DNA of 32,390 bases from Lysobacterales bacterium (GCA_009692275.1 SHZL01000003.1:1-32390), one strand, 5' to 3'; shown: positions 18,140 to 27,174, counted from the first letter of the stretch. Notes: generated from the letters alone by a model not told the origin. Translations and numbers: made by a program.

Positions 18140-18562
18140 TCAGGGCGCCGGCCCCGCCGGCTTGAATACGGGCACAGTGACTTGTTCCGACCAGGCCGCA
18201 AACGCTACCTCGACGCGCAATCCGCTGCGCACCTCATCCGCGTCGCATCCGTTCACCTGGCTCATCATCACCGGGCCCTCATCCAGCTTGATCAATGCAA
18301 TGACGTACGGAACATCGGCTGCATAGGCCTCCGCAACCGGTCGCCGCACCACGGTCCAGGTCGTCACGGTGCCGAATCCGCTGGCCTGCTCCCACGCGGG
18401 TTCGCGCGCCATGCACCCGGTGCAAAAACTGCGCGGATAGAACTGGTACTGGCCACAGTTGCCGCAATGCTGGATGAGCAACTGGTGTTTGCGGCAGGCA
18501 TCCCAGTAGACCCGGCTGACCGGGGTTGGATGTGGCAGGAATTTTTCCGTGTTCGCTGTCAT
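18140..18562 (-). CDS. Zn-ribbon/OB-fold DUF35 protein, acyl-CoA-associated
   Basis: YWDACRKHQLLIQHCGNCGQYQFYPRSFCTGCMAREPAWEQASGFGTVTTWTVVRRP: CxxC...CxxC Zn ribbon. 1-nt overlap (TGATG) with the upstream thiolase-like gene. Confidence 0.9.
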   Translation of the reverse strand: MTANTEKFLPHPTPVSRVYWDACRKHQLLIQHCGNCGQYQFYPRSFCTGCMAREPAWEQASGFGTVTTWTVVRRPVAEAYAADVPYVIALIKLDEGPVMMSQVNGCDADEVRSGLRVEVAFAAWSEQVTVPVFKPAGPAP

Positions 18563-19737
18563 CAGTCCCGCTCCCTGCCCAGTATCAAGGTGGAGTGGCT
18601 GGACATGATGCCACCCTGAGCATGGACCAATGCAATCTCCGCCTCCCCGACCTGTCGCTCGCCGGCAGCGTGGCGCAATTGGGTCACAGCTTCCGTCAGG
18701 GCAAAAATTGCACCCGGGTGTCCAGGATGACAGTGCGACAGCAGCCCGCCATGGGTATTCATCGGCAGTGAGCCTTCCAGCGCAGTTTCACCTGCTGCCA
18801 CAAACGAACCTGCCTCGCCCTTGGCGCAAAAGCCGAGATCTTCGAGCTCGATCAGCACCACCGGGGTAAAGCAGTCATATATTCCCGCGACGTCGATATC
18901 TGCCGGACCCAGCCCTGCCATGTGGAATGCCCGGCGTCCTGAATCAGCCGCAGCTGAAGTGGTCAGGTCGTGCGCCTGGCTGATGTGTTCATGGCTATGA
19001 CCTTCTCCTGCGCCCAGCAGATACACCGGGTGATGCCGGAAATTTTTCGCCCGGCTGGCCGAAGTAAGGATAACTGCCGCACCACCGTCGGATACCAGCG
19101 AACAGTCCAGCAGGTGCAGCGGATCGGCGATCATGCGCGAATTGAGTACATCATCGATGCTGATCAGGTCGCGCATTTGCGCAGCGGGATTCCGCGCCGC
19201 ATGCCTGCGCGCGTGCACGGCTACCGCGGCAAACTGCTCCGGCGTTGTTCCATAGGTATCCATGTGGGCGCGGGCAATCAGCGCGTAGTAGGCCGGCACC
19301 GTTGGCCCGTAGGGAATCTCGAATTCGCGGTGCCCGGTGGACGACTGCATCTGCATGGCCTGGTCACGGCTCAGCCCGCTGCGCAGGCTGTCGGCGAGGC
19401 AGATCAGTACCGTTTCGCACACACCTGCCGCGATGGCATTGGCGGCGTGGAACAGGCTGGAATAGGTCGTGCCCCCGCCGGCGCTGGCGCTGATACAGTA
19501 GCGCGGAAAAATCTGCAGGTACTCGGCCAGCACTTCCGCCTGGTACATGTGCGGCTCGGCCATGGAATTACAGGTAACCAGGCCGTCCACCTCGTCCTTG
19601 CTCATGCCGGCATCGTCCAGCGCACGCAAAGCCGCCTCGATGCACAGTTCGGTGGAGCTCAGTCCCGGCACCTTGCCGACTTCGGTGTCGGCCGCTCCGA
19701 CAATTGCTACTTTGCCACGCAGGGTATCCACGCCCAC
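18562..19737 (-). CDS. Thiolase-like (SCP-x/Ltp family) protein, candidate aldolase
   Basis: VAIVGAADTEVGKVPGLSSTELCIEAALRALDDAGMSKDEVDGLV; YDCFTPVVLIELEDLGFC; PMNTHGGLLSHCHPGHPGA. The usual nucleophilic Cys region reads ISASAGGGTTYSSL. Confidence 0.88.
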   Translation of the reverse strand: MGVDTLRGKVAIVGAADTEVGKVPGLSSTELCIEAALRALDDAGMSKDEVDGLVTCNSMAEPHMYQAEVLAEYLQIFPRYCISASAGGGTTYSSLFHAANAIAAGVCETVLICLADSLRSGLSRDQAMQMQSSTGHREFEIPYGPTVPAYYALIARAHMDTYGTTPEQFAAVAVHARRHAARNPAAQMRDLISIDDVLNSRMIADPLHLLDCSLVSDGGAAVILTSASRAKNFRHHPVYLLGAGEGHSHEHISQAHDLTTSAAADSGRRAFHMAGLGPADIDVAGIYDCFTPVVLIELEDLGFCAKGEAGSFVAAGETALEGSLPMNTHGGLLSHCHPGHPGAIFALTEAVTQLRHAAGERQVGEAEIALVHAQGGIMSSHSTLILGRERD

Positions 19738-19743
19738 TCCGGT

Positions 19744-20166
19744 CTACACGCTGCGCCGCGGAAAGCACACGGTGGCGTCGCCGGGCAGGATTTCTTCACC
19801 TTTCTGGTTCCTGATGAACAACTTGAGCGTGACCCGGCCTTGCGCAGCATCCACTGCAGTGACCGCGCCGCCGGAATACAGCACATCACCAATATATGCA
19901 GCCTTGCGGTTGCGGTATTCGAGCGATTCCAGGTCGCCATCTTCGCCCAGCCAGTCGGTCACGCACTGGCTCAGCCAGTCGCCCATTTGCGGCCCGGCAA
20001 TCACGAGGCCAGGGTAGCCTTCCACTGCGGTAGCATAGGGATAATCAAAATGAATGCGGTGTGCATTCCACAGCACGGCGTTGTACAGGAACAGCTCCAC
20101 GTTATCTACCTTGAACTCGCGCTCCGGCAGGGCATCACCCGGATGAATTTGGTCGATTCGTGCCAC
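19744..20166 (-). CDS. MaoC-like hydratase subunit (hot-dog fold)
   Basis: LYNAVLWNAHRIHFDYPYATAVEGYPGLVIAGP matches the MaoC/mesaconyl-CoA hydratase type. GTG start overlaps the upstream TAG. Confidence 0.85.
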   Translation of the reverse strand: MARIDQIHPGDALPEREFKVDNVELFLYNAVLWNAHRIHFDYPYATAVEGYPGLVIAGPQMGDWLSQCVTDWLGEDGDLESLEYRNRKAAYIGDVLYSGGAVTAVDAAQGRVTLKLFIRNQKGEEILPGDATVCFPRRSV

Positions 20167-20663
20167 TATCGCATGATCCGGGTGGTTTTTTCAGTGACTA
20201 CCGGCAAGCCTTTGGCGTTGACGACTTCCGTCGTGACTTCGTAAAAAATCAACGGGCCCTGCGCGCCCTGTTTCTCATGAATATCCGTCAGGGTGCGCGT
20301 AGCTACCAGTACATCGCCGGGAAAGATGCGCTGGTGCCAGGTCAGTTTCACGCCACCCGCCATCGCCCGCTTGAGCGGGAATTCCGGCACCAGCGGGTCA
20401 ATCGAAATTCCGTCCGGCGTCAGCTGGTCCAGTTCAACCACATCCCAGAACAATGAAATATGGAACATGGGCGGAGCTTCATCACCTGCCAGGTATTTCT
20501 TCCCGCGCTGGCCAGTGGCAACGGCATACTTGCGAATATCCCGGCGCGTGACGAGTTCTGTCCTTGGCGGGGAGGACTTACCAATATGTGCCAGCAATCC
20601 AGGATTGAGCAGGCTGGTCAAAACGGAACGTCGAGCGCGAGGTGCCGCACTGCGATCTGCCAT
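20166..20663 (-). CDS. FAS1-like / MaoC N-terminal dehydratase subunit
   Basis: VTRRDIRKYAVATGQRG...APPMFHISLFWD...LDGISIDPLVPEFPLKRAMAGGVKLTWHQRIFPGDVLVATRTLTDIHEKQG (hot-dog half). Start uncertain because it overlaps the upstream gene. Confidence 0.8.
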   Translation of the reverse strand: MADRSAAPRARRSVLTSLLNPGLLAHIGKSSPPRTELVTRRDIRKYAVATGQRGKKYLAGDEAPPMFHISLFWDVVELDQLTPDGISIDPLVPEFPLKRAMAGGVKLTWHQRIFPGDVLVATRTLTDIHEKQGAQGPLIFYEVTTEVVNAKGLPVVTEKTTRIMR

Positions 20664-21031
20664 TGGCCATCGACTTTCTTCACCAGGTCACGATACACGC
20701 CGCTGGTCATGACGTTGATCTTGCCGTGCTCGGACTGGAATGCCACCAGGTTGGACACGACCCTGGCCGAACCTTCCTCAGCCGATTCAAAGTAGATATT
20801 GGAGATCACGTGGCGGCGATCTTCAGTGTGTGCGTTCATCGAGTCGGTCATCAGCTTCATGATGGCCTCGCGGCCAACAAACGGAGGAATTTCCCCTGCG
20901 CCCTTGATCTCCAGCTCAAAGCGGGCATCGCTGGTGAAACACGGCTCCATGAGCGCGACATTGCGCTGGTCCAGGCCGGAAACGGCTTTGGCAAGCACTT
21001 CGTGAATGGCAATGATGTCTATGGGGTTCAT
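20618..21031 (-). CDS. SnoaL-like / NTF2-fold protein
   Basis: IHEVLAKAVSGLDQRNVALMEPCFTSDARFELEIKGAG...FVGREAIMKLM...TSGVYRDLVKKVDGQWQIAVRHLALD. Confidence 0.82.
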   Translation of the reverse strand: MNPIDIIAIHEVLAKAVSGLDQRNVALMEPCFTSDARFELEIKGAGEIPPFVGREAIMKLMTDSMNAHTEDRRHVISNIYFESAEEGSARVVSNLVAFQSEHGKINVMTSGVYRDLVKKVDGQWQIAVRHLALDVPF

Positions 21032-21062
21032 GGCTTTTCCTGTCAGGTCAAATTACGTGGGC

Positions 21063-21671
21063 TTATTTAAAATCGGCCATTTCCAGCACACTGGCATGGA
21101 ACAGCCTGCGGGCCTGTAGCAAATCCAGCCAGCCATCAAAGTATGCGGCCGTGCGCAAGCCAATCAGCAGGGCGTAGGCAACTTCAGCGTGGTCGCTGGC
21201 TTCCGCCGGTTTGCACCCCGCCTGCCTGAACAACTCCTCCAGGTAGTTCTTGCAAAAGAGATCCAGCGCGGATTTTTCGGCATGCAACTGGCGGTCATGC
21301 ACGGCCACGCCAAAACACTCCAGCATGAATCCTGTCTCTGAGTTGGCGATGCCCTTGCCGGCAAAGAACAGATCCGCCAGGTAGTCTACCTGTTGCGCCG
21401 GGCTCGCCTTGCGGAAGCTGTTGATACGCTCGATGATGCGTTGCGACACCACATTGAAATAATGCGCGAGGATGGCGTCCTTGCCGGAAAAATAATAAAG
21501 CAGATGGCTGGCGGTCATTCCCGCCTTGCGCGCTACATCCCGCAGCGTGGTGCTGGAGTAGCCGTTGCGGATGATGCAGTCGTGAAAGGCTTCCAGGATC
21601 AATTCCCGCCGGTTGTCCCCGCGGGAACCGGCCAGGACACTGGGATCTTCTACTTTCACTCTTGTGGTCAT
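21063..21671 (-). CDS. TetR/AcrR-family transcriptional regulator
   Basis: RRELILEAFHDCIIRNGYSSTTLRDVARKAGMTASHLLYYFSGKDAILAHYF helix-turn-helix signature. Confidence 0.93.
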   Translation of the reverse strand: MTTRVKVEDPSVLAGSRGDNRRELILEAFHDCIIRNGYSSTTLRDVARKAGMTASHLLYYFSGKDAILAHYFNVVSQRIIERINSFRKASPAQQVDYLADLFFAGKGIANSETGFMLECFGVAVHDRQLHAEKSALDLFCKNYLEELFRQAGCKPAEASDHAEVAYALLIGLRTAAYFDGWLDLLQARRLFHASVLEMADFK

Positions 21672-21721
21672 ATGTGCCTGGAACCCGGGAAACTTTCACC
21701 AGCCCTGAACTACTAGTGGCC

Positions 21722-22474
21722 TCAAAGCTTACTGGATTCACCTCCGTCAATCACGAAAACACTGCCGGTAACGAAATTGGCGCTGGCCGAGGACAGGTAA
21801 CAAATCAGCGGGCCAATTTCGTGAATTTCTCCCATGCGCCGCGCGGGTATTTTTCTCAGGCGGCGCTCCAGCATTTCAGCGGATTCCAGTACTGCCTTTT
21901 GTGCATCGGTCACGAACGCGCCGGGTGCAATGGCGTTGACCTGCACGCCCTTGCTGGCCCATTCAGCCGCCAGCGCCTTGGTAAACTGCAGCAAAGCCCC
22001 CTTGGACGACGAATACGAAACCAGTCCCGCCTTGCCCAAAATCCCGGAGGTCGAGGCGATATTAATGATCTTGCCGGTCCCCCTCGCGACCATGTGCTTG
22101 CCGGCAGCGCGCGCCAGCACCGCGGGTGCCGTAATGTTTACCGCCAGCACCCGGTCCCATTCGCTCTCATCCTGCTCAAGAAACGCCCCGGCGGGAGCAA
22201 TGCCGGCGTTGTTGACGACCACGTCGAGCCGCCCAAAGCGCTCAATCGCAATCTGCGGCAAGGCAGCAACGGCCGCCCGGTCCTGCATGTCGCAGGTCTG
22301 GATAGCCACGAGACCGGGGTGATCCGCCGCAAGTTGCTCAAGTTCTTCGGTAGACCGAGCTACGGCAAGGACGCTCGCGCCCTGCTCCGCCAGCGCAACG
22401 GCGGCCGCCCGCCCCAGCCCGCGACTGGCGCCGGTGACAATGGCTACCTTGCCTTCGAGTGCGAAGTCGATCAC
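21722..22474 (-). CDS. Short-chain dehydrogenase/reductase
   Basis: GKVAIVTGASRGLGRAAAVAL; VVNNAGIAPAG; YSSSKGALLQFTKALAAEW; VNAIAPGAFVTD. Confidence 0.95.
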   Translation of the reverse strand: MIDFALEGKVAIVTGASRGLGRAAAVALAEQGASVLAVARSTEELEQLAADHPGLVAIQTCDMQDRAAVAALPQIAIERFGRLDVVVNNAGIAPAGAFLEQDESEWDRVLAVNITAPAVLARAAGKHMVARGTGKIINIASTSGILGKAGLVSYSSSKGALLQFTKALAAEWASKGVQVNAIAPGAFVTDAQKAVLESAEMLERRLRKIPARRMGEIHEIGPLICYLSSASANFVTGSVFVIDGGESSKL

Positions 22475-23676
22475 ACAACTTCCTCAGTCAATTGCCGGGC
22501 AATACCCAGGCGCAAGACCTCTGATGCACCTTCATAGATGCGCATGGGTCGCGCCTGTCGATACAGTTTTTCGATTTTTGACCCGCGCATCAGCCCCCAC
22601 CGACCCATCACCTGCACACAGCGGTCAACGACACGCGAAGCCATCTCGCTGGCGGCCAGCTTGGCCATGGACGAATGGTGCAGCGAGGCCACCGGATCAT
22701 CAATCGCCATGTAGGCTGCGCGATACGTCAGCAGTCGCGCCATTTCAATTTCCGTCCAGCTGTCGGCCAGCATTTGCGCCACCGGACCCAGTCGCGCCAA
22801 TGGACGGCCGAACTGCACCCGGGTGCGGGTGTGGCGCACGGCTTCTTCCAGCGCCGCCTGGGCCAGGCCGACTGCCGCACCAGCCACCGAAACGCGGAAC
22901 ACGCCCAGCGTGGCCAGCACCAGCGACAGGCCGGTGCCTCGCGCGCCCAGCCGGGCTGAATCCGGCAGTAGCACGTTATCGAAATGAACCTCACCCAGTA
23001 CATGCGGCGCAATCAACTCCGGGCTGGGTGAAACCGACACACCGTGCGCATCTGCCGGCACCAGCAGCATGGTGAATCCTGAGTCTTCGTAGGCAAAGAC
23101 CAGGTAATAGGCAGCAAAACCGGCGTTGGAAATAAACGACTTTGTGCCATTGAGGCGCAAGCCGCCGTCAACGACCGTCACTTCGGTCTTGATGGATTTG
23201 AGGTCCGAACCGGCTTCCGGCTCGGTCAGCGCCAGCGCGGCGAGCACCTCGGCGCTGGCAATGCGTGGCAACCAGTGCGCACGCTGTGCCTGCGTCCCGG
23301 CGCTGGTTATGGCGTAACTGCCGATGCCCTGCAAGGCAAACAAGGAGTCAGCATGCGAAGAGGTTGCCATCAGGGCCTCCCGCACCACGCAAATGGCCAG
23401 GGGGTCAAGCCGGGCAAACCGGCCGCCGAATTCCCCGGGCACCATCAGTTGCGTCAGTGCACTGTCGCGCAGGGCTTTGAGCACACCGGGGTGAACCTCG
23501 CTCATTTCGTCGGCTGCGGCGGCAACGGGCTCTATTGACCGGGCAAATTCCCTCGCCTCCTGCTGTATTTCAAGGTACTTCATACCGAGGCTAAAAGGTC
23601 CAGGCGTAAAAGGCACCACGCCTGAGCCTGTTGGTTCCGGAGCATCGGCCGGGGCGGTGTTCTTCTGTTGTTTCAT
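22471..23676 (-). CDS. Acyl-CoA dehydrogenase
   Basis: LALTEPEAGSDLKSIKTEV; GTKSFISNAGFAAYYLVFA; VQFGRPLARLGPVAQMLADSWTEIEMAR; CVQVMGRWGLMRGSKIEKLYRQARPMRIYEGASEVLRLGIARQL. Start trimmed to MKQQK. Confidence 0.95.
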   Translation of the reverse strand: MKQQKNTAPADAPEPTGSGVVPFTPGPFSLGMKYLEIQQEAREFARSIEPVAAAADEMSEVHPGVLKALRDSALTQLMVPGEFGGRFARLDPLAICVVREALMATSSHADSLFALQGIGSYAITSAGTQAQRAHWLPRIASAEVLAALALTEPEAGSDLKSIKTEVTVVDGGLRLNGTKSFISNAGFAAYYLVFAYEDSGFTMLLVPADAHGVSVSPSPELIAPHVLGEVHFDNVLLPDSARLGARGTGLSLVLATLGVFRVSVAGAAVGLAQAALEEAVRHTRTRVQFGRPLARLGPVAQMLADSWTEIEMARLLTYRAAYMAIDDPVASLHHSSMAKLAASEMASRVVDRCVQVMGRWGLMRGSKIEKLYRQARPMRIYEGASEVLRLGIARQLTEEVV

Positions 23677-23692
23677 TGAAATCAAACCCCTG

Positions 23693-24463
23693 CTATTTCT
23701 TCGCCCGGCCCTGGAACTGGGGTCGCCGTTTTTCCATGAAAGCGGTAGCACCTTCAATCATGTCCGCGGAGCCTATGGCCTGTACCAGCATGCCGAGGCC
23801 GCTGAGGTAGTTATCGCGGCACTGGTTCCACCACACGTTGGAGCTGATCTTGGCGATTTCGAGGTAACGCGGGCTCATGTATAACAACTCGTCCGCCCAG
23901 CGCGTGACTTCCGCTTCGAGCTGATCAGCGGGGACAACCGCATTGATCAAGCCCATTGCCAGTGCGTCGTTCGCCTTGTACCTGCGGCACATAAAGGCAA
24001 TTTCCTTGGCGCGTTTTTCGCCCACGCTGTGCGACAGGAAATTCGTTCCGCCCAGAACAGGTGCGCTGCCAACTCGTACGCCGGTCTGTCCAAACGTGGC
24101 ATTCTCGGCCGCAATGGCCATGTCACAGGCCACTACCAGCTCGTTGCCGCCGCCTGCCGCTGCGCCGTTGACCGCAGCAATGACGGGCCGCGGGCTGGTG
24201 CGGATCGCTTCGTAGACATTCAATGACCCATAAAACATGCGGCGCAGGGCTTCCGGGTCCGGTTTACTCAGATTGGCCAGGTAACCGCCGGCACAAAACG
24301 CCTTGCCAGTCCCGGTCAGCACGATCACACCCGCGTCCGACGCATTCTGCACGGCATCAATCAGTGCCCGGGCCATTTCGGCATCGTACGCGTTCATACG
24401 GTCCGGGCGGTTCAGGCGGATCCAGGCAACTTCGCCCCTGCGTTCTGTTTCGATGTCCGACAT
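23693..24463 (-). CDS. Enoyl-CoA hydratase/isomerase (crotonase) family
   Basis: VAWIRLNRPDRMNAYDAEMARAL; GTGKAFCAGGYLANL; PVIAAVNGAAAGGGNELVVACDMAIAAENATFGQ; C-terminal EGATAFMEKRRPQFQGRAKK. Start trimmed to MSDIETERRG (24463). Confidence 0.93.
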   Translation of the reverse strand: MSDIETERRGEVAWIRLNRPDRMNAYDAEMARALIDAVQNASDAGVIVLTGTGKAFCAGGYLANLSKPDPEALRRMFYGSLNVYEAIRTSPRPVIAAVNGAAAGGGNELVVACDMAIAAENATFGQTGVRVGSAPVLGGTNFLSHSVGEKRAKEIAFMCRRYKANDALAMGLINAVVPADQLEAEVTRWADELLYMSPRYLEIAKISSNVWWNQCRDNYLSGLGMLVQAIGSADMIEGATAFMEKRRPQFQGRAKK

Positions 24464-24550
24464 GCTTGCCTCGCTTTTACTGGACTGAAGAGTGTAAAAA
24501 CCCCTGGTTTCGCGGAACCGGAGAGTAGCCAGTAACTCCCGGCTGCTTGC

Positions 24551-24594
24551 TTGACAGTTGGATACATTCTGTGGAAGTATTGAACAAAGTTCAA
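24551..24594. promoter_or_regulatory. Candidate divergent promoter with operator palindrome (site B, 24580-24594)
   Basis: TTGAACAAAGTTCAA (24580-24594) lies almost midway between the divergent starts at 24463 and 24709. Plus-strand TTGACA at 24551-24556. Minus-strand TTGAAC, 17-nt spacer, CAGAAT (24594 to 24566). Confidence 0.5.
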
Positions 24595-24708
24595 GTTCTG
24601 TTAAAGAAGAGTTTATTTTTACCATCCGGCCCAGCCAGCAGAAGGGCTGGAAATACAGCTGCGGATTGATCGCTTAGCAGCAATCCAAATCCATCGGGGA
24701 CACTCATA

Positions 24709-27033
24709 ATGAACTGTTCTAAATTACTCAAAACCGCCGCTATTACGGCATGCCTGGCAGCAGCCATTACCCTGTTTTCAGTGACAAATCTGTCCGCGCA
24801 GGATAATTCTAAAAAGGATTCAAACGATCCGGGCGCAGGCACTACCGATTTCGATAACCCGACTCTCGAAGAAATTACCGTGACTGCCCGCAAGCGGGTG
24901 GAAAGCCTGCAGGAAGTGGCCTTGTCGGTCAGTGCCATGGGCGCGCAAGAGATCAAGATGGCCTTTGCCACCGACGTTCGCGACCTCATCTTTATTTCCC
25001 CCAACACCGTGCTTGATGACACCAGCCAAGGTCCCGGTGGCGTGGCCGCGGCCTATATCCGCGGTATCGGCGTGTCAGAAGTGGAGAAGAACTTTGACCC
25101 CGCAGTGGGCGTGGTGGTCGATGGCATTTTCCGCGGCACCATGACCGGTAGTATCGAGCGGGCCATTGACCTGGAACGCATGGAAGTGGCGCGCGGGCCG
25201 CAGGGCACCTTGTTTGGCAGAAACACCATCGGCGGCGTCATCATCATGGAGCACAGCAAACCCACCGGCGTGCTCGGCGGAAAATTCCGCGCCAACTACG
25301 GCAATTATGAAACCGGCGTGCTCGACGGCGTATTCAATTTTGGTATTGGCGATAAACTGGCGGTCAAGCTCACCGGCGCCTACCGCGACCAGAACCAGGG
25401 CTATTTCACCAACCTCGTTACCGGCCGCCATGATGGCAAGTCCGAATATACATCCTGGGGTGTTAACGTGTTGTGGACCCCGGTCGAAAACCTCGAACTG
25501 GAATACACCCTGCAGCAAGAGCGCACCAACCAGGACACACCGCCGCTGTTGAATGTCGGCCAACCTGGCCAGCTGTTTTGTGACGTCCCCATCTGGGGAT
25601 GGTGTTCTCCCAATACCACCACTCCAGTATCCGGAGGCCGCTATCTGACCTTGCAAGCCTATGGTTCGGATGTCACCAACCCGTTTCCGGGAGCGCCATT
25701 TACTCCACCTGGTTATGACGCACCGTTCGAAGGCCCCAGTGGCGCGACTTTTGACGCCGATACCAACCAGTTCGAAGTGCGCTGGGACCTGACCGATGAC
25801 TACCGCATTGATTACCTGATCGGCAAGTGGAAAACAGATGAGACGGCGGTCAATGACTGGGATGGCGTGACCCAGATACTGTTTCATACCTCGCGGCCGG
25901 CTCAATACAAGCAGCTCAGCAACGAATTGCGCCTGACCTACGATGCTGGCGACAAGCTGGTTTACACCGTTGGTGGGTATTACTGGGACTCGGAATACCA
26001 AATCCAGTTGCAAAGTTATATCGGTTTTGTGGTCCCCAGCCTGGTGCTGGATCTGCCGCAGTTCACCGACCAGGGCAGCAAGTCCCTGGCGTTTTTTGGC
26101 GAAGGTGACTACAGCTTCAATGACAACTGGACCCTGACCCTGGGCGGACGCTGGACCCAGGACAAGAAAACCACCCAGCAGACCGGCATTGTAACGGCAG
26201 GTGCAAAGGAAGAATGGAACAAGTTCACGCCTAAGGCCGCCATCAAATACACCATCAATGACGCATCGATGGTCTACGGCCTGTTGTCCAGCGGGTACCG
26301 TGCCGGCGGCTTCAACGGCCGGGTGGATTCGATCGAAACCGCAACGACACCCTACGACCCGGAGACCCTGGACAATTACGAACTGGGATATCGTTCGCAA
26401 TGGGCGGATGACACCCTGGTGTTTAATGCCACCTATTTCTACATGGATTACCAAAACAAGCAGGAAGAAATCCAGCAGGCTTCAGATAGCAGCGGCACCG
26501 GCCAGGTGACGCGGGTAGTCAACGCAGCCGATGCCACCATCCAGGGCGGGGAATTTGAGCTGATGTGGCTGGCAACCGATGGCCTGACCCTGCGCGCCAA
26601 CCTCGGCTTGCTGGATGCCAAGTACGATAGCTTCGTGGTCAATACTGGCACCAGTGACCATCCTGTATACACGGACTACTCTGATCTCAACTTCAGGCGG
26701 GCGCCAAAAGCAACCTTCAGCCTGGGCGGCAATTACGCATGGGATGTCGCTGGTGGTGCCATCACATTAAATGCTGTCTGGCATTATCTGGGTGCCCACG
26801 AAGTGGATTTTGCCAACAAACCCGAGCTTCACAACGACGCCCAGAACCTGGTTGACGCCTCAATCGATTTTTCTAACGATACCTGGTGGATAAGCGGATA
26901 CGTGCGCAACCTGCTCAAGGCAGATGGCTACCAGATCGGCTTTGACGTAGCCGGATTGTGGTCCTATGCAGCGCCCAGGACACCGCGCATTTATGGAGTT
27001 GAAGTCGGCTACCGGTTTGGCTCGAGCGAGTAG
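24709..27033 (+). CDS. TonB-dependent receptor
   Basis: Signal peptide, then LEEITVTARKRVESLQEVALSVSAMGAQEI; RGPQGTLFGRNTIGGVI; C-terminal GYQIGFDVAGLWSYAAPRTPRIYGVEVGYRFGSSE. Confidence 0.95.
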   Translation: MNCSKLLKTAAITACLAAAITLFSVTNLSAQDNSKKDSNDPGAGTTDFDNPTLEEITVTARKRVESLQEVALSVSAMGAQEIKMAFATDVRDLIFISPNTVLDDTSQGPGGVAAAYIRGIGVSEVEKNFDPAVGVVVDGIFRGTMTGSIERAIDLERMEVARGPQGTLFGRNTIGGVIIMEHSKPTGVLGGKFRANYGNYETGVLDGVFNFGIGDKLAVKLTGAYRDQNQGYFTNLVTGRHDGKSEYTSWGVNVLWTPVENLELEYTLQQERTNQDTPPLLNVGQPGQLFCDVPIWGWCSPNTTTPVSGGRYLTLQAYGSDVTNPFPGAPFTPPGYDAPFEGPSGATFDADTNQFEVRWDLTDDYRIDYLIGKWKTDETAVNDWDGVTQILFHTSRPAQYKQLSNELRLTYDAGDKLVYTVGGYYWDSEYQIQLQSYIGFVVPSLVLDLPQFTDQGSKSLAFFGEGDYSFNDNWTLTLGGRWTQDKKTTQQTGIVTAGAKEEWNKFTPKAAIKYTINDASMVYGLLSSGYRAGGFNGRVDSIETATTPYDPETLDNYELGYRSQWADDTLVFNATYFYMDYQNKQEEIQQASDSSGTGQVTRVVNAADATIQGGEFELMWLATDGLTLRANLGLLDAKYDSFVVNTGTSDHPVYTDYSDLNFRRAPKATFSLGGNYAWDVAGGAITLNAVWHYLGAHEVDFANKPELHNDAQNLVDASIDFSNDTWWISGYVRNLLKADGYQIGFDVAGLWSYAAPRTPRIYGVEVGYRFGSSE

Positions 27034-27097
27034 TCAGTCCCGAGACCAGTGCTGCTGGCACGGCAGAATCTGTAGACTGGCTGAAGTCGTGAAACAC

Positions 27098-27130
27098 CTG
27101 ATCCTCGCATCTTTGCGGGGATCAGTTTTT
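27098..27130 (+). terminator. Rho-independent terminator after the TonB receptor gene
   Basis: CTGATCCTCGCA-TCTT-TGCGGGGATCAG (12-bp stem with one T.G pair) followed by TTTTT. Confidence 0.85.
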
Positions 27131-27174
27131 GCGGCGCTGTCTGCAGTCCCTGAATTTAATCTGGAGGATTCAAA

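Noticed and set aside
18970-20244. 424-aa plus-strand ORF across the thiolase-like and MaoC genes
   Set aside because: Antisense to several well-supported genes and no family resemblance.
25075-26454. 459-aa minus-strand ORF antisense to the second TonB receptor
   Set aside because: Shadow ORF; the receptor frame is unambiguous.
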